64,000 nucleotides of DNA, from positions 21,322,116 to 21,386,115 of the forward strand of contig NC_061864.1 of NCBI RefSeq assembly GCF_907164915.1, given 5' to 3'. This document shows positions 1 to 11,469 of the stretch, piece by piece. The notes under the pieces were generated by a model, which saw nothing but the letters and a program-made list of their open reading frames with translations, did not search any database and was not told where the DNA came from. The DNA comes from Impatiens glandulifera (lineage: Eukaryota; Streptophyta; Magnoliopsida; Ericales; Balsaminaceae). The position numbers and the translations under genes were made by a program. Every line of letters begins with the position of its first letter. The stretch's first letter is position 1.

Positions 1-1442
1 GGATCTACATGAGAAGAATATTATGAGAGATTGTCCTATCGGGATGAATGCAAATTGGTTAAAATTTATAATTTTTCCTATGAAAATTTTAAATTGTTTA
101 GAAATTATTTTTGAAAATATTTTATAAATCACATTGCAGTAGGAAATTGGTCTGAAATCTTGTACTTTCTCGGGTACCGCGGTTTTGGGGATCAAGGTTA
201 GGACCGATGTATTTCATTGTTTTAGCATCTTCCTGTTCTTGAAAGACTCTAGAACCTCATCAGTAACGTCTTTACCCACAACCGACCAATTGTCTTTGAA
301 GAACTGTGCATTAAACCCATCAGGACCCGGGCTTTTATTCCCATCAGTACTAAACAGAGTTTCTTTAACCTCAACCCTCGTGTCCACCCTTATCAACTCG
401 CGACTATCTTCTGTAGAAATTTTCCTATCAATAATCTGATACAAGGTATTCAGGTGACTTTGATGCTGCTTTCTTGTACCCATAAGCTGCTTATAGAAAT
501 CGATAGTCAAATCTTATACACCCTTTTGACCCTGAACATATTCATCATCATCATTCTTCAGCCTGTATACATTGTTTCTCATGTTTCTAGCCTTACATTT
601 TCTGTAGAAGAAAGCTGTGTTTTTGTCACCCAACGGAAGCCAGCTCTGTCTTGATTTCTGTCTAATAAAATTCCCTTCAAGTAGACTCAGCTTTCTGAAG
701 TTTTCAAGCGCATCTCTTTCTGTTTCATTGAGTTATTCGTCACTATCATCCCTTAATAATATTTTCTGAACTTCTTCCAATTTTCTCTAGCAGCCAGAAC
801 TCTATTGGAGATATTGCTGAACTTCTTCTTGTCAAAGCTTTGGAGATTATTCTTCAAGAGCTTAAGCTTCTTAGAAACCTTGTACATGTTGGATCCCCTG
901 ACATCTGTAGACAATACGCTTTCGAAAATACCCTTGAATTTGTCGTTTTCCATCCAGAAATTGAAATTTTTAAAAGGCCTTTTGAACCTTTCTTCATTTT
1001 CCTAGAACAATTTAATCGGACAGTGATCAGATATACCTAGATGCAGAACGTGAAGTTGACTTCTTGGAAATTGGTTAATCCAGTTCTCATTTACCAGACA
1101 TCTGTCAATTCTAATTCTTCTAATTTGCTCAATCCCTCTCGTAGAAGACCAAGTGAAGAAATTCCCAAAATTGGTAGGCTCGATACAACTCATATCTCTG
1201 ATGTAGTCATTAAAGTCAATCATATCCCGAGTTATTTCAGATTCTGGGCTATGATCAGATTCGTTTCTGGTTAAGTTGTAATCACCGAGGACAGCCCAAG
1301 ATTTATCACTACCGATCCAGTTACTAAGACAATTCCAGAGGGGTCTTCTGTTAGTGCTTGAGTTGCTAGCATAGACAATAACAAGATTAAACATGATTCC
1401 TATGATTTTGTCTTTTGACCTCCACCAGGATTGCTTGATCAT
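1..1442 (-). mobile_element. LINE (L1-type) fragment: endonuclease, linker and start of reverse transcriptase
   Basis: Read on the minus strand, 1442-1002 encodes most of an apurinic-type endonuclease. It has the LGDYN core near 1280, a TWSSTRG block and the SDHCPIK catalytic end near 1010. The linker region at 953-753 follows. The N-terminal reverse-transcriptase block lies at 510-214 with the diagnostic KSPGPDGFNAQFFKDNW string, and continues in frame as LTLIPKTAVPEKVQDFRPISYCN toward base 1. An in-frame TGA just upstream of the LTLIPK block and breaks between the three open segments show that it is dead. The first part of the endonuclease and ORF1 are absent, so the copy is probably 5'-truncated near 1442. 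The rest of the RT lies beyond the left edge. Confidence 0.9.
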
Positions 1443-1574
1443 TCAAAAAATCTAAAAAAAACACAATGACACTATATTTGGAAACACTTTCTTATTTTTT
1501 TTTGTTTTTCTTTGTGAACATAATTCGTTTAAAAACTAAACTTACTAAAAAAAAAACACTAACTGATTGATTGA

Positions 1575-2141
1575 TTGTTATTCTCTTCAATCATGATATT
1601 TTCAACTTTTGTTGACTTGGATGATGTTCCTGCACTATGATCTTCTTCAGATAATCTGCATCAAAATATTTTTTCACCTTCTAAAAAAACATAAGCTCAT
1701 TTTATATTTCATTTGATTAACTATCTCTCTGTGATAATCCTAGTAATAGACTTTTCCTCCCAAGGTTTTACCACAATCAGGGCACCAACATTATGTTGTG
1801 TCATCTACAACAGATATGATCATCACTGATGTAGATCAATAAATATATACTAGGAGGGAAAGCCAAAACCTAGTTAACAAGTATATTCTTACAAATTTCA
1901 CTGCATTATAAGTCATTTGTGGAACCCCAAAGCTAGGAGCCATCAACAAATTTTCATTTCACTTTCAGTATGTCTAAGACGTTGTGCTCTCAAATCCATG
2001 TTCTTTCATACGAGGAGAAGATACAATAAATGTAGTCTTATATCGTGTGAACAAAAGAGAACTCGCTACACAGATGTGCTGCAGAACTGCATTCTTAACC
2101 AATATGCCATGCGAAAGTACATTTTGCACACCTCCTACCAT
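1575..2141 (-). pseudogene. CBSX3-like CBS-domain protein pseudogene, 5' part
   Basis: Minus-strand pieces follow the order of the plant mitochondrial CBSX3 protein (a two-CBS-domain regulator of thioredoxin o). A leader with KNAVLQHICV and then MKEHGFESTTS is read at 2141-1974. A decayed DILK...DGS.LW...AVK block lies at about 1973-1880. MTQHNVGALIVVKPWEEK and a TRIITER block follow a TGTTGTAG acceptor at about 1815-1733. DYLKKIIVQ and, one frame away, SSKSTKVENIMIEEN lie at about 1655-1575. Lesions include a TAG after FESTTS, further stops in the second block, a lost splice donor after ITER (TAG follows directly) and a frameshift after IIVQ. The second CBS domain is missing. Introns are still present, so it arose by DNA duplication and not retrocopying. 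The family assignment rests on remembered conserved strings. Confidence 0.8.
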
Positions 2142-3094
2142 ATTTCTTTTACATGCTTCAAAATAAATCATTCACTTAGTCCTCTGGATCTACGTTCAGA
2201 TTGATGAATAATTATACATAATCAAATTAGATGCATGTACCTTTTTTATTTATGGATTTAGATTCCCTAAATTTGACATACTTAAAATGATTAAAACAAC
2301 GCAAAAAACAAAGATTTATAGTGGTTTACTTAAAATAGCTACATTCATTTTTAGTTGCCACCTGATTTCACTATGAAAAAAAAAAAGAAATATATAATTT
2401 CTATCTCACACTGTTTATCTCTCTAAAATTATGTCTTCACGTATAAAACTTTTATAATAACATAATTATAAGGTAAATATTCAAGTAATAAAATTTAAAT
2501 AACTCAAAAACTCCTAAATCCAAATACATTTGTAAATTATATTATAAGTTGTTCCAACTCAACAATTTACAAATTAACAAGTTAAAATCGTCTATAATTA
2601 AAAACACTTAAGCTAAGAAAAAAAATATGATGTCCTTGAATCTCACATCAACAACAGATTTGACAATAAACTAATCATGATCAAAATTCCTATATATAGA
2701 TCGATCTTACTATTTAGATATATTTAAGTTTATATGCATCTTAAATAAACACTCACCGCATACATAAGTTCTCCCACAAACAAATTGAGTGGAGAAAGTT
2801 AGAAAAGAAAAGAGAAGTTTACGGAGAATTTTAGAAAAACATGCCACAAATTCGTTATTATAACTTTTGCATTACGGAAACAACGGAATAATACACTTAG
2901 AACTGATTATAAACATCTAGTTAAAGACAAAAGAATTAATTGGGTTTGACCTCTTGCTTGACCATGAGTACATCAAAGTCATGCCTGACATCTCAAAACC
3001 TTAAACATGTCTATAACATATATATTGAAAAAGGATAGAATGAGATATTGGAAGGCATAAATTCTACCTTGAACACGGATCAATTAGGGACTTA
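2142..3094. other. AT-rich intergenic DNA upstream of the CBSX3-like pseudogene
   Basis: No coding sequence, RNA gene or clear repeat was recognised. The part nearest 2142 would be the ancestral promoter and leader of the CBSX3-like pseudogene, but no TATA element stands out. Confidence 0.5.
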
Positions 3095-3830
3095 AATCCC
3101 CGGAAATTACTTGTCCTGAAAAGGTTTATGATTCGATAAATTTCAACATCGATTTACGTGTTAAAAATATTTAAAACATTATTTTAAAAAATTTATAAAA
3201 AATATGTCTCGACATTTTTTAAATTATTTGCAATAATTGATTTAATAGAATAGACTGATTAAAAGAAATCAGTATTTTAAATCAATAAAAAATAATTAAT
3301 TTAAAAGATTATTCATTTGATATAAGTATCGTCAATTAATTTTTTAATTTAAAATTAATAAAATATTTTATATACGTATATTTGACCGTAGATTCTTTTA
3401 AATTAAGTGTTTGATGATACTCGGGAAAGAGCTTTCGCACTATATCCTCTGTAAACGTTAAAGAACGGTCTCTACTTTATAAAATATTATCTTTTAAAAA
3501 ATTGATTTTATTACGTTTTATTTAAACAATTATTTTTCAAGTACTAGAGTCCAGACATGCACAAATTTTTCTTGCATTTAGAATTGTAAAATAATATTCA
3601 AATACTAGTACATGCAGTTGATGTCAACAATTATTGAGAAAAGTACCTGAAAAATATTAGTTTAAAGAATTAGGATTTAAATATATTTTCCAAACAGATA
3701 CATATCAAATTTTTTTGTGAAAATATTTTTAAATCATCCCGATGTATTATTTGATCGGGATAATGTTCCATTCAAATCAAAAAATTTTGAAGTAAAAACG
3801 TGTTTTCGATTTTTTTTATTTTTAAGATTT
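3095..3830. repeat. Divergent LTR-like repeat, related to 63145-64000
   Basis: This stretch parallels the sequence at the right end of the window. A CCCCGGAAA start is followed by TTTCAACATCGATTTACGTG (against TTTCAACATTGATTTGCGTG near 63237) and a poly-A/T block with AAACATTATTTT. Further on come CCTGAAAAATAT (against CTTGAAAAATATCTG near 63661) and an AAAATATTTTTAAATCAT block. Order and spacing are similar but indels are frequent. The copy at 63145 begins TGTAACCCCGG, which suits the 5' end of a plant LTR. No coding region or target duplication was found here. Confidence 0.5.
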
Positions 3831-5081
3831 AATAAAACGTAAGGAGTTTGGCAATAACTTTCTTATACCTCATAGAATCGTATGAAAACAAAACATTAAT
3901 AGTGACAGTTCGTTTTAACCAAGTCAAGAACTAAAATTTTTATTTTTATTAAAAAATTAGTTTTTGATCAAACATGTTTGGGATTGCTTGGAATTGGTTT
4001 GGATATGCTCTTAACATCCTTAAAAACGTGTTGGCAAGGTTTTTGGGTTACTGTTATTGAGTTATAACTCAATAAGAGAAACCCGATTTTGAAAATTTTG
4101 AAAATTGAATTTGGGTACTTTCAGTTTAGATCGTTCATCCGAATATTGTAATTCTTACTGTAGAGAATCCTTTGGGCTTCTGTTACACTAGATTACTAAT
4201 TTATTTTTATTTTTAAAACTTTAAGGGTTTATTTGAAATTAATTTTTTTTTTACCTTTTTGGCTTTAATTTTTTCTTTTAAAATACACAAAACATTAAAA
4301 ATAAATATGACAAATATTATGCCAATTTATTATTTGTTTTTGTATATTTTTGGGTTAAATAAATAATTTTTGGGGATAAAATGATTACCTCATTTCATCT
4401 TAAATTATTTATTTTAATTCCTTGATTTTTTTCCTAAAATTATTTTAAGATAAAATGAGTACAACATTTATCCCAAATATTTTTATTTTTTATTTTGACC
4501 ATTTTCCTTAATTAATTAGGTTTTAATTATCATAATAATTAATCTAATTAATTGTTTTAATTACGTTTTGGCATTAGGGTTAATTATTTTGATTTTATTT
4601 ATTCGAAAATAAATCAAAGTAATTATTTTAATTTTATAAATTGGGTGTGTATACTTTTAGTGCTCACAAACTCTATTGAATCGATTCTCCGAAAGCATGA
4701 TGTATGACATTGTTGGTCCGAACCCGGGTAAGATTCTTGTATCGTTATTTCGTTCTTTCTTACTTTTATGTTATTATTCTGCATTTCACTACGGTTGCTA
4801 TTATTCCATTTTCATTCTTAAGGTGATAGTTTTCATCATAGGTTACATATGTTATTTATATTATATAGACATTACATTAGACTTATAAGCAAACTACTAT
4901 AATATAATAACGATATTATCACAATTTATAATATTGTGATAATATTTTACAGAGATATTATTATATATTATAACATCCCTTTTCAAACTCAAGATGGAAA
5001 AGATTTGAACAACTTGAGGTTGAAGACGAGATTGTGAAATGTTGATGTTAGTTCTTCAAACTTCATAAATTTGTGAGCTCC
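3831..5081. other. AT-rich intergenic DNA, possibly the remainder of the LTR-like repeat
   Basis: No gene was recognised. An open frame at 4676-4888 encodes only a hydrophobic low-complexity peptide with no family resemblance and is probably chance. The segment around 3970-4200 is less AT-rich and may continue the LTR-like repeat. Confidence 0.4.
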
Positions 5082-5410
5082 ATCCAATTACATGATTACA
5101 GTGTATTGATTGATAAACTATCAAAGAATGTAGAATTTATGGGCATTGAATGTTGGGGTGAAACAAAAAAAATAAACTTCAAAGTTACTCATGAGTCTCG
5201 AGATCCATCCAACGACAGGATGACAGTGTGTTGCCTAAAAAGATAACCAACGAAGAAGGTAAAATCTCATGGGCATTAAATGCTATGGTGAAACAACAGT
5301 CATCCTAACAAAATGATATTAGTGTGTTGACTAAATAACCAGTAAAGAAACACATATAATTAGATTAAGACCGATAAAAATATAGGCATTGACTACTGGG
5401 ATAAAATAAC
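5082..5410. repeat. Degenerate minisatellite, about three units of about 110 bp
   Basis: Three diverged units share the order CCATCCAA...GATTACAGTGT(A/G)TTG, then GATAA(A)C, then ATGGGCATT(G/A)AATG and GGTGAAAC. They start near 5082, 5203 and 5300. The third is the most diverged (TTAGTGTGTTGACTAAATAACC, then GGCATTGACTACTGGGATAAA). Confidence 0.5.
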
Positions 5411-5632
5411 AAATAAAAACAAAACTAAGAGGATATGATAGCTGAAGAAAATAAGAATATCAACTAAAATATCTAAAAAGAAAAGACATTATTAAAAATA
5501 TAAGAATAAATTATTAAAGATTTTTCATCAATAGCTAAAATAATCAATGATGGAGGCAGCGGAGGATTATAATTGTATGTTTAAGAATGAAAACAATGTT
5601 TTGATACTATGTTAGAAGAGTGTGAAAAAAAT

Positions 5633-6035
5633 ATTGTAATGAGTTCGTACTTTAAGGTGAGTTGGTGGATGGAGTGGGGGAAGGGGTCAATGAGGTTTAG
5701 GTTTCCGATTAAGGGCCAGGGTTTAGGCCCTAGTGGCAATGAAAGGTTCTTACGGCGGTGCCGGAGGAGGGTAGAGATGAGGACGACTGCGCGGGCTCAG
5801 AGACAATCAATCCAGTGAAGGGACTCCATGGTATTGTTGATTGTTGTATGGGATGGTTATAAGGTGTGAATATAATTAGATATTTGGTTTCTCAATTTAT
5901 AATTTATAGAGCACAAGAAAATGAAGGAGAGTCTGAAAAGTGGAATTTATGTGAACATGAATTTATTCTCCCAAACAATTTAGTTATTAGTTCACTCATT
6001 CTTATCTTATAAAGTATTTATTTATTTAATTTGAA
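5633..6035 (-). pseudogene. Inverted partial copy of the CYP92A-like P450: promoter plus first 65 or so codons
   Basis: The minus strand matches the 5' end of the P450 gene at about 15035-15412, including its upstream region. It has the CTCTATAAATT TATA motif and leader, ATG at 5829, and MESLHWI followed by a TGA at codon 11. The hydrophobic anchor region, RRHRRKNLSLP.GPKPWP and IGNLNLI follow, ending near LTLKY. One His codon of the PHHS string is deleted. The match stops at about 5633 inside what would be exon 1, and no other P450 exon follows. The nonsense codon and lack of downstream exons make it non-functional. It is in opposite orientation, about 9.3 kb from the gene. Confidence 0.9.
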
Positions 6036-6553
6036 GTGACGAAGCAATGAAGCTAGAATGAACTCATGGTCATACACTCCAGTTCAATCAAACCTGATTT
6101 TGATATTTGAACTCTAACAAAGATTCTTAAAATACTTAAAAAGTAATCTTAGTGGGTTATTTAAAAAGTTATCATTATTTAAAATTTAATAAGAAATGTA
6201 CAAAGTAAATTATACTTTTTAATATAATTATAAAAGATTAATCTTGTTTAAATATATTAACGTTATAAGTGTCTCATATAATTATTAAAAATAATATTTA
6301 AATTAGTTAAGTTAAATTTATAAGATTATTAATGTTATTAACAAAAAACAATTAATAAATGAATTAGTTCACCGATTATTTTTTTTCTTAGTTTAAGACA
6401 TTTTGAGTAATAATCAAATTAGTAAAATTAGGATTTTCGACACCAACTTTTATCACTTAAGTTATCATATATAACTAACATGTATCCCGTGATTTTTGCA
6501 CGAGTAATAATATAAAAAAACCGTGAAAAAAAATATTACGGTAAAATTTTTAT
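6036..6553. other. AT-rich spacer with a short GC hairpin
   Basis: No gene was seen. The GC-richer string CCCGTG-attttt-GCACGAG at about 6486-6503 can form a small hairpin, as seen near the ends of some Helitrons, but no CTRR terminus follows. Confidence 0.35.
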
Positions 6554-7800
6554 GGGCGGGTCAACCCATAATCCGACCCAAGTATCAATTTACTCTTACA
6601 TATATCCAAATTAACCATAGTTTTCGACCCGACAATCCGGACACTTTAAAAATTAAGCATCATTATATATATATAGATTAGTTAGTTAAAAAGTTGAACT
6701 TATATTGTTAAAATGTCACGCGTTTATCAAATTTTGGGTTGAATTTAAAATATAAAGTGTTATTAGCCTATTTGGTTAAAAGGTTATACTTGTTTTGTTA
6801 GGTTGCAAGTTCGAACCATACCTATAGCATTTTTAATTTTATTTTTAACCGTTTTAAGTTTATGAGCGGGTTAACCCACAATTCGACCCAAGTATCCATT
6901 TACTCTCACATATATCCTAATTAACCACAGCTCTCGACCTAGCAATCCGGACACTTTAAAAACTAAGCATCATTATATATAAATGTCACGCGTTTATCAA
7001 ATTTTGGGTTGAATTTAAAATATAAAGTGTTATTAGCCTAGTTGGTTAAAAGGTTATATTTGTTTTGTTAGGTTGCAAGTTCGAACCATACTTATAGCAT
7101 TTTTAATTTTATTTAATTTTATTTTTAACCGTTTTAAGTTTATGGGCGGGTCAACCCACAATCCGACCCAAGTATCCATTTACTCTCACATATATCCAAA
7201 TTAACCACAGGTCTCGACCCGGCAATACGGACACTTTAAAAATTAAGCATCATTATATATATATATAGATTAGTTAGTTAAAAAGTTGAACTTATATTGT
7301 TTAAATGTCACGCGTTTATAAAATTTTGGGTTGAATTTAAAATATAAAGTGTTATTAGCCTAGTTGGTTGAAAGGTTCTATTTGTTTTGTTAGGTTGCAA
7401 GTTCGAACCATACTTATAGCATTTTTAATTTTATTTTTAACCATTTTAAGTTTATGAGCGGGTCAACCCACAATCAGACCCAAGTATCCATTTACTCTCA
7501 CATATATCCAAATTAACCACAGCTCTCGACCCGGCAATCCGAACACTTTAAAAATTAAGCATCATTATATATATATATATATATATTAATATTAGTTAGT
7601 TAAAAAGTTGAACTTATATTGTTAAAATGTCACGCGTTTATAAAATTTTGGGTTGAACTTAAAATATAAAGTGTTATTAGTCTAGTTGGTTAAAAGGTTG
7701 TACTTGTTTTGTTATGTTGCAAGTTCAAACCATACCTATAGCATTTACTCTCAGCTCTCGACCGGCAATCTGGACACTTTAAAAATTAAGCATCATTATA
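6554..7800 (+). repeat. Tandem array of about 310-bp units, each with a tRNA-like A/B-box module
   Basis: Units start with TATG(G/A)GCGGGTCAACCCA at about 6551, 6861, 7141 and 7453. A fifth, internally deleted unit ends near 7800. Spacing is about 310, 280 and 312 bp; the short unit lacks about 32 bp of AT-rich sequence. Each full unit ends with TTAGCCTAGTTGGTTAAAAGG and, about 37 bp later, GGTTGCAAGTTCGAACC. The spacing and bases resemble the Pol III A and B boxes of a tRNA, perhaps tRNA-Ile-like. The first unit has CCTATTTGG in box A and the fourth has ATGTTGCAAGTTCAAACC in box B, so the modules are drifting. No cloverleaf with a proper acceptor stem is evident. Confidence 0.85.
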
Positions 7801-7929
7801 TATAGATAACTCAAAACAAAATTAAAAATAATATAATATTATTTATTAATTTTATATTATTTAATTATTAATTAGTTTTTAATTATTTAATTATTAATTA
7901 TTTTTCATTATATAATTATTGATTTATAT

Positions 7930-7933
<4 letters not shown>

Positions 7934-7966
<33 letters not shown>

Positions 7967-8052
7967 GTTGACATTACCTTTATTTATCTTGTTTTTGTGT
8001 TGAAAATAATTAATGATTAAAAAAAATTTATATATAAAAAGTTAAATTACAA

Positions 8053-8112
<60 letters not shown>
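7934..8112. repeat. (AT)n microsatellites
   Basis: Two long alternating AT tracts, 7934-7966 and about 8056-8112, are separated by AT-rich sequence. A trinucleotide (AAT)n tract follows at about 8326-8358. Confidence 0.9.
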
Positions 8113-8115
<3 letters not shown>

Positions 8116-8328
8116 AAAATAGTTAAATGGAATTTAGAGGTTAAATAATATGATAAATATGTAATAATTAAAATTATATAAAAAAAGTATAACAATTTTG
8201 TATTTTTTTAAGGCGAGTCTAACAATCTGTAACGATAAATAATGAAGTATACAAACCGAATAAACAATGTCAAAATATATTTTAATAAATATTTTAAGAG
8301 TGGTAAACAATGCCAAGAAGATAATAAA

Positions 8329-8360
<32 letters not shown>

Positions 8361-9999
8361 ATAATGAGAGATTTAGTAAGAATGTCTACAACTTAAAGAT
8401 CCGATTGGTGAATTTTTATTGGAAAAATTAAAAAATTCTAAATTTGGTAATTTTATATCAGTTAATGCTAAAAAGATAACGAATATTAACTCAAATAAAG
8501 ATTACAAATACAATTGAAAATATTATTCAATTATAAAAATTTGTAATTAAAATACGATCCAAAAATTAGTAAAATGACACTACAAACTCAAATCTAAGTG
8601 TGTGAAAATTGACCGAAATTCTCTAATATTAAGGAAGTAACTAGAGTGGGTGTGGGTGTGTGTGGCCAAACACAAAACATATTTTCAAATTTCTATTTAT
8701 AATTTTTCTTAGAGATAAATTTATTTTTAAATGGACTCATATTAACATACCAGCTTACATAAATGAGGGACACTGATCAATGTCAAAAGTATCATAATAT
8801 ATCTATATATATATATAAAATAAATTTCTAAATATTTTTTATTTACTTTTTTTTAAAATGTTGAACAATTTTTTCAAATCAATTAAATTTAGACTTGCGT
8901 GTAATTGAGGATAGACAGCTTGCACATATAAGAGTCGAGTCCTTGTTTGTTTGAACATTTTGGGAGAATGATTGATTATAAATTAATTTTATTTTTTAAA
9001 TATTAAGTAAAATTTCAATATATTTATATATAGTTAAATAATCAGTGTAATTGAATTTGTACTCACAGTAAATCAGTTTTATATTCAAAATAACATGATT
9101 TACTTAAAAAGAAATGTGGCAGACAAATTTGTTAAATATTACATAATGCATATTTAAATTGTAGTGGTAATTTTAACTCATAAACAACTAATTTGCGATG
9201 GTTTATTGGTTGGTTGTGATGCAATTCAACAATGGATAAATTTGAGAAAGAATAAATGTTATAATAGCAACAATTATATCAAACAAATCATTACAATAAT
9301 AAAATCATTATTTAACAAATTAACTATAACAAAAAATAACAATGTAAACCTAAATATAAATACATATTTAATTAATAATAATAATAATAATTGGCCAAGA
9401 TGAGAATAAAATAGTAGCATTAAGTTGAAATGTGGAGCTATAAAGTTGGAAGAGTGGTCCATACCGAAATAATTCGTTTCACTGTTCCAATCCCAATGAT
9501 ATTATTTGAAACTTTATTTTGGTTTGATCAACAGTTGATTATGGATTAGGCAGGAATGTATTCAGTATTTGTGTCTTACTAAACACTAATAACTATTATA
9601 AAAAAATAATAATATGAATTTTTATTATATTAACCATGTCAATGTATACTTCAGAGAAAAAATAATATATTATAATGCAAAATTTCTCAAAACTCAAAGC
9701 AACGAACCAATTTGAAAACTTGAGTTACTCTAATAAAATAATCATTATAAATTTTGTACACAATATAAATTAAAAATGGTACAAAATTGAATAGAATATT
9801 TCTTTTTTATATTTAAAAATTCTTAAAATATTATTAACTATCACAAATATATATATATATTTTTTTTTATTTTCTAATAACCTTCTTAATTAATATACTT
9901 TGATTTCTTCACCTCAACCTATATATAACCAATTTTTATTACTTTTATAACGTAACACCAAAATAAAAAAAAAGGTTCGCCTCGAGATTAACATTGATC
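8113..9999. other. AT-rich intergenic DNA
   Basis: No gene, RNA or recognisable element was found. The open frames at 8134-8316 and 9164-9403 are low-complexity Ile/Asn/Tyr-rich strings of the kind AT-rich DNA gives by chance. Confidence 0.5.
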
Positions 10000-10008
10000 A
10001 CTCCATTC

Positions 10009-10392
10009 TAGGGCTCTTGTGAGCCGCTCGGTTTGATTTTGACTAAGTTTGAATTCAGCTCGAGTCGATTCTTAATATTCGAGTTGAGATCGAGCTCATA
10101 TAATACTTATTCGATGGTTTATCGAACTTTTTCGAGCTAGATAATAAATAATATATTTTTTATTTATTTTAATATTAAAACCTAAAATTTAAAATAAATA
10201 TTTTTTCTTCGAAAATATTTGAAAATTTAATTTTAGTTCAAGTTTTCGAGTCGACGTGAGTTTTTAGTTAAATAGTTGTGTCGATCTCGAGCTCGAATTT
10301 ATAAATTCGTTCGAGTTGAGTTAATAAAGACTTAATTGAGTCGAGCTCGAACTCAAGCTGACTTGAGCTCGACTTGACTCATTTGCAGCCTA
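10009..10392. mobile_element. Non-autonomous DNA element, 384 bp, with 9-bp target duplication
   Basis: The element starts TAGGGCTCTTGTGAGCCGCTC. Its other end, reverse-complemented, reads TAGGCTGCAAATGAGTCAAG, so the termini are related inverted repeats. It is flanked on both sides by the identical 9-mer ACTCCATTC (10000-10008 and 10393-10401). The interior is full of GAGCTCGA/TCGAGCTC motifs, typical of a common plant repeat with a TAGGGCTGCAAACGAGCC terminus. A 9-bp duplication points to a Mutator-type transposase supplied in trans. An 8-bp hAT duplication with a chance extra base is the alternative. No coding capacity. Confidence 0.8.
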
Positions 10393-10999
10393 ACTCCATT
10401 CTCTTACACCACCATAATTTCTACTAAATATCGACGAATATATACCGGGAGTATGACTTCTTCTTTTTTTTATCTCAATCTTTTAAAAAATAATAATAAT
10501 AAAATTGTATTTCAGATTATTTTATAAAAAAATTATATATTTTTAAATTCAATTATTCAAACTCTAATTATTAATTTTTAATTGGAGGTACATCTTAAAT
10601 CACCGAATTTGATGAATTCTATCACAAATTGTTGTCATGTTCAATTCACGTGGACTCATTTCCTAAAGCAAACTCCATTTATAACCATGCAAGAGATTAG
10701 TCATCAATAATGGACACCTTCTTTTTTTAGCAATAACAACTCGATCATATCATCATCTTCTTAATAATTATGAATTCCCATCCTTTTATATATACCTCTT
10801 TTACAAATCTCAATTGATTTCTTATAATTCAAAATCAATCATTCATGTATGTATTCACATATCATTTAATTTTTTTTTAATTTTTTTTTTTTTGGATGTT
10901 TTGAACAAAATAGCCAATAACTTAAGATATAATTTTAATCATTTTTTTTTATGTATTATTAAAGTATTGTTATAATTAAGATTAAGATGTTCTAAAGTA
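10393..10999. other. AT-rich intergenic DNA
   Basis: Nothing recognisable apart from homopolymer A/T runs. Confidence 0.4.
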
Positions 11000-11214
11000 T
11001 CCCTCTTTTAGTATAACGGCAACAAGATGTGGATATCCTACATTTTCTGTGGTATTAGGTTCGAGCCTATTAGACAACAAGTTTCGCTCGTCTAATTAAA
11101 TTGATTGAATATATTTGTGGGATATGTGTTTAATTCGGGAGCCTATTAGACGACTTCCGTCCGTCTAATTAAATTAGTTGAGTATGCTTGTGGGATATCT
11201 GTTTAACTCGCGGG
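11000..11214 (+). repeat. SINE-like sequence with a 76-bp internal tandem duplication
   Basis: The head (CCTCTTTTAGTATAACGGCA, then GTGGATATCC and the B-box-like GGTTCGAGCC near 11057-11066) aligns with the better preserved SINE at 42054-42211. The body, GAGCCTATTAGAC...GTCTAATTAAATT...TGTGGGATAT, is present twice in direct orientation (11063-11138 and 11139-11214). Confidence 0.6.
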
Positions 11215-11469
11215 GATTAGTCGCACTTCGAATGAAAAGTGAAACCCAACATTTTAAAATTATTAATATTTACAAATTACAATTACGAAGATAATGAAGT
11301 GAATATTTATTATTATATAAAAATAATAATTTAGATATATGTAATATAAATAATTAATTTATGATATATTTAATAATGAGTTATAAGAGTTAAAATAAAA
11401 TAAAATAATCGAGCTTGAAAATAAAATATATTAATTTGGGAATAAAAGAATAAAATATATAAGTTTAAG

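Noticed and set aside
4676..4888. 70-residue open frame with several hydrophobic stretches
   Set aside because: Composition is what AT-rich DNA gives by chance (Ile, Tyr, Leu, Phe); no ribosome context, splice partner or family resemblance.
7934..8112. Regularly repeated AT blocks considered as a CRISPR-like or origin-like array
   Set aside because: They are plain (AT)n microsatellites without unique spacers.
9164..9403. 79-residue Asn/Ile-rich open frame
   Set aside because: It runs into an (AAT)n tract and is low-complexity; no conserved motif.
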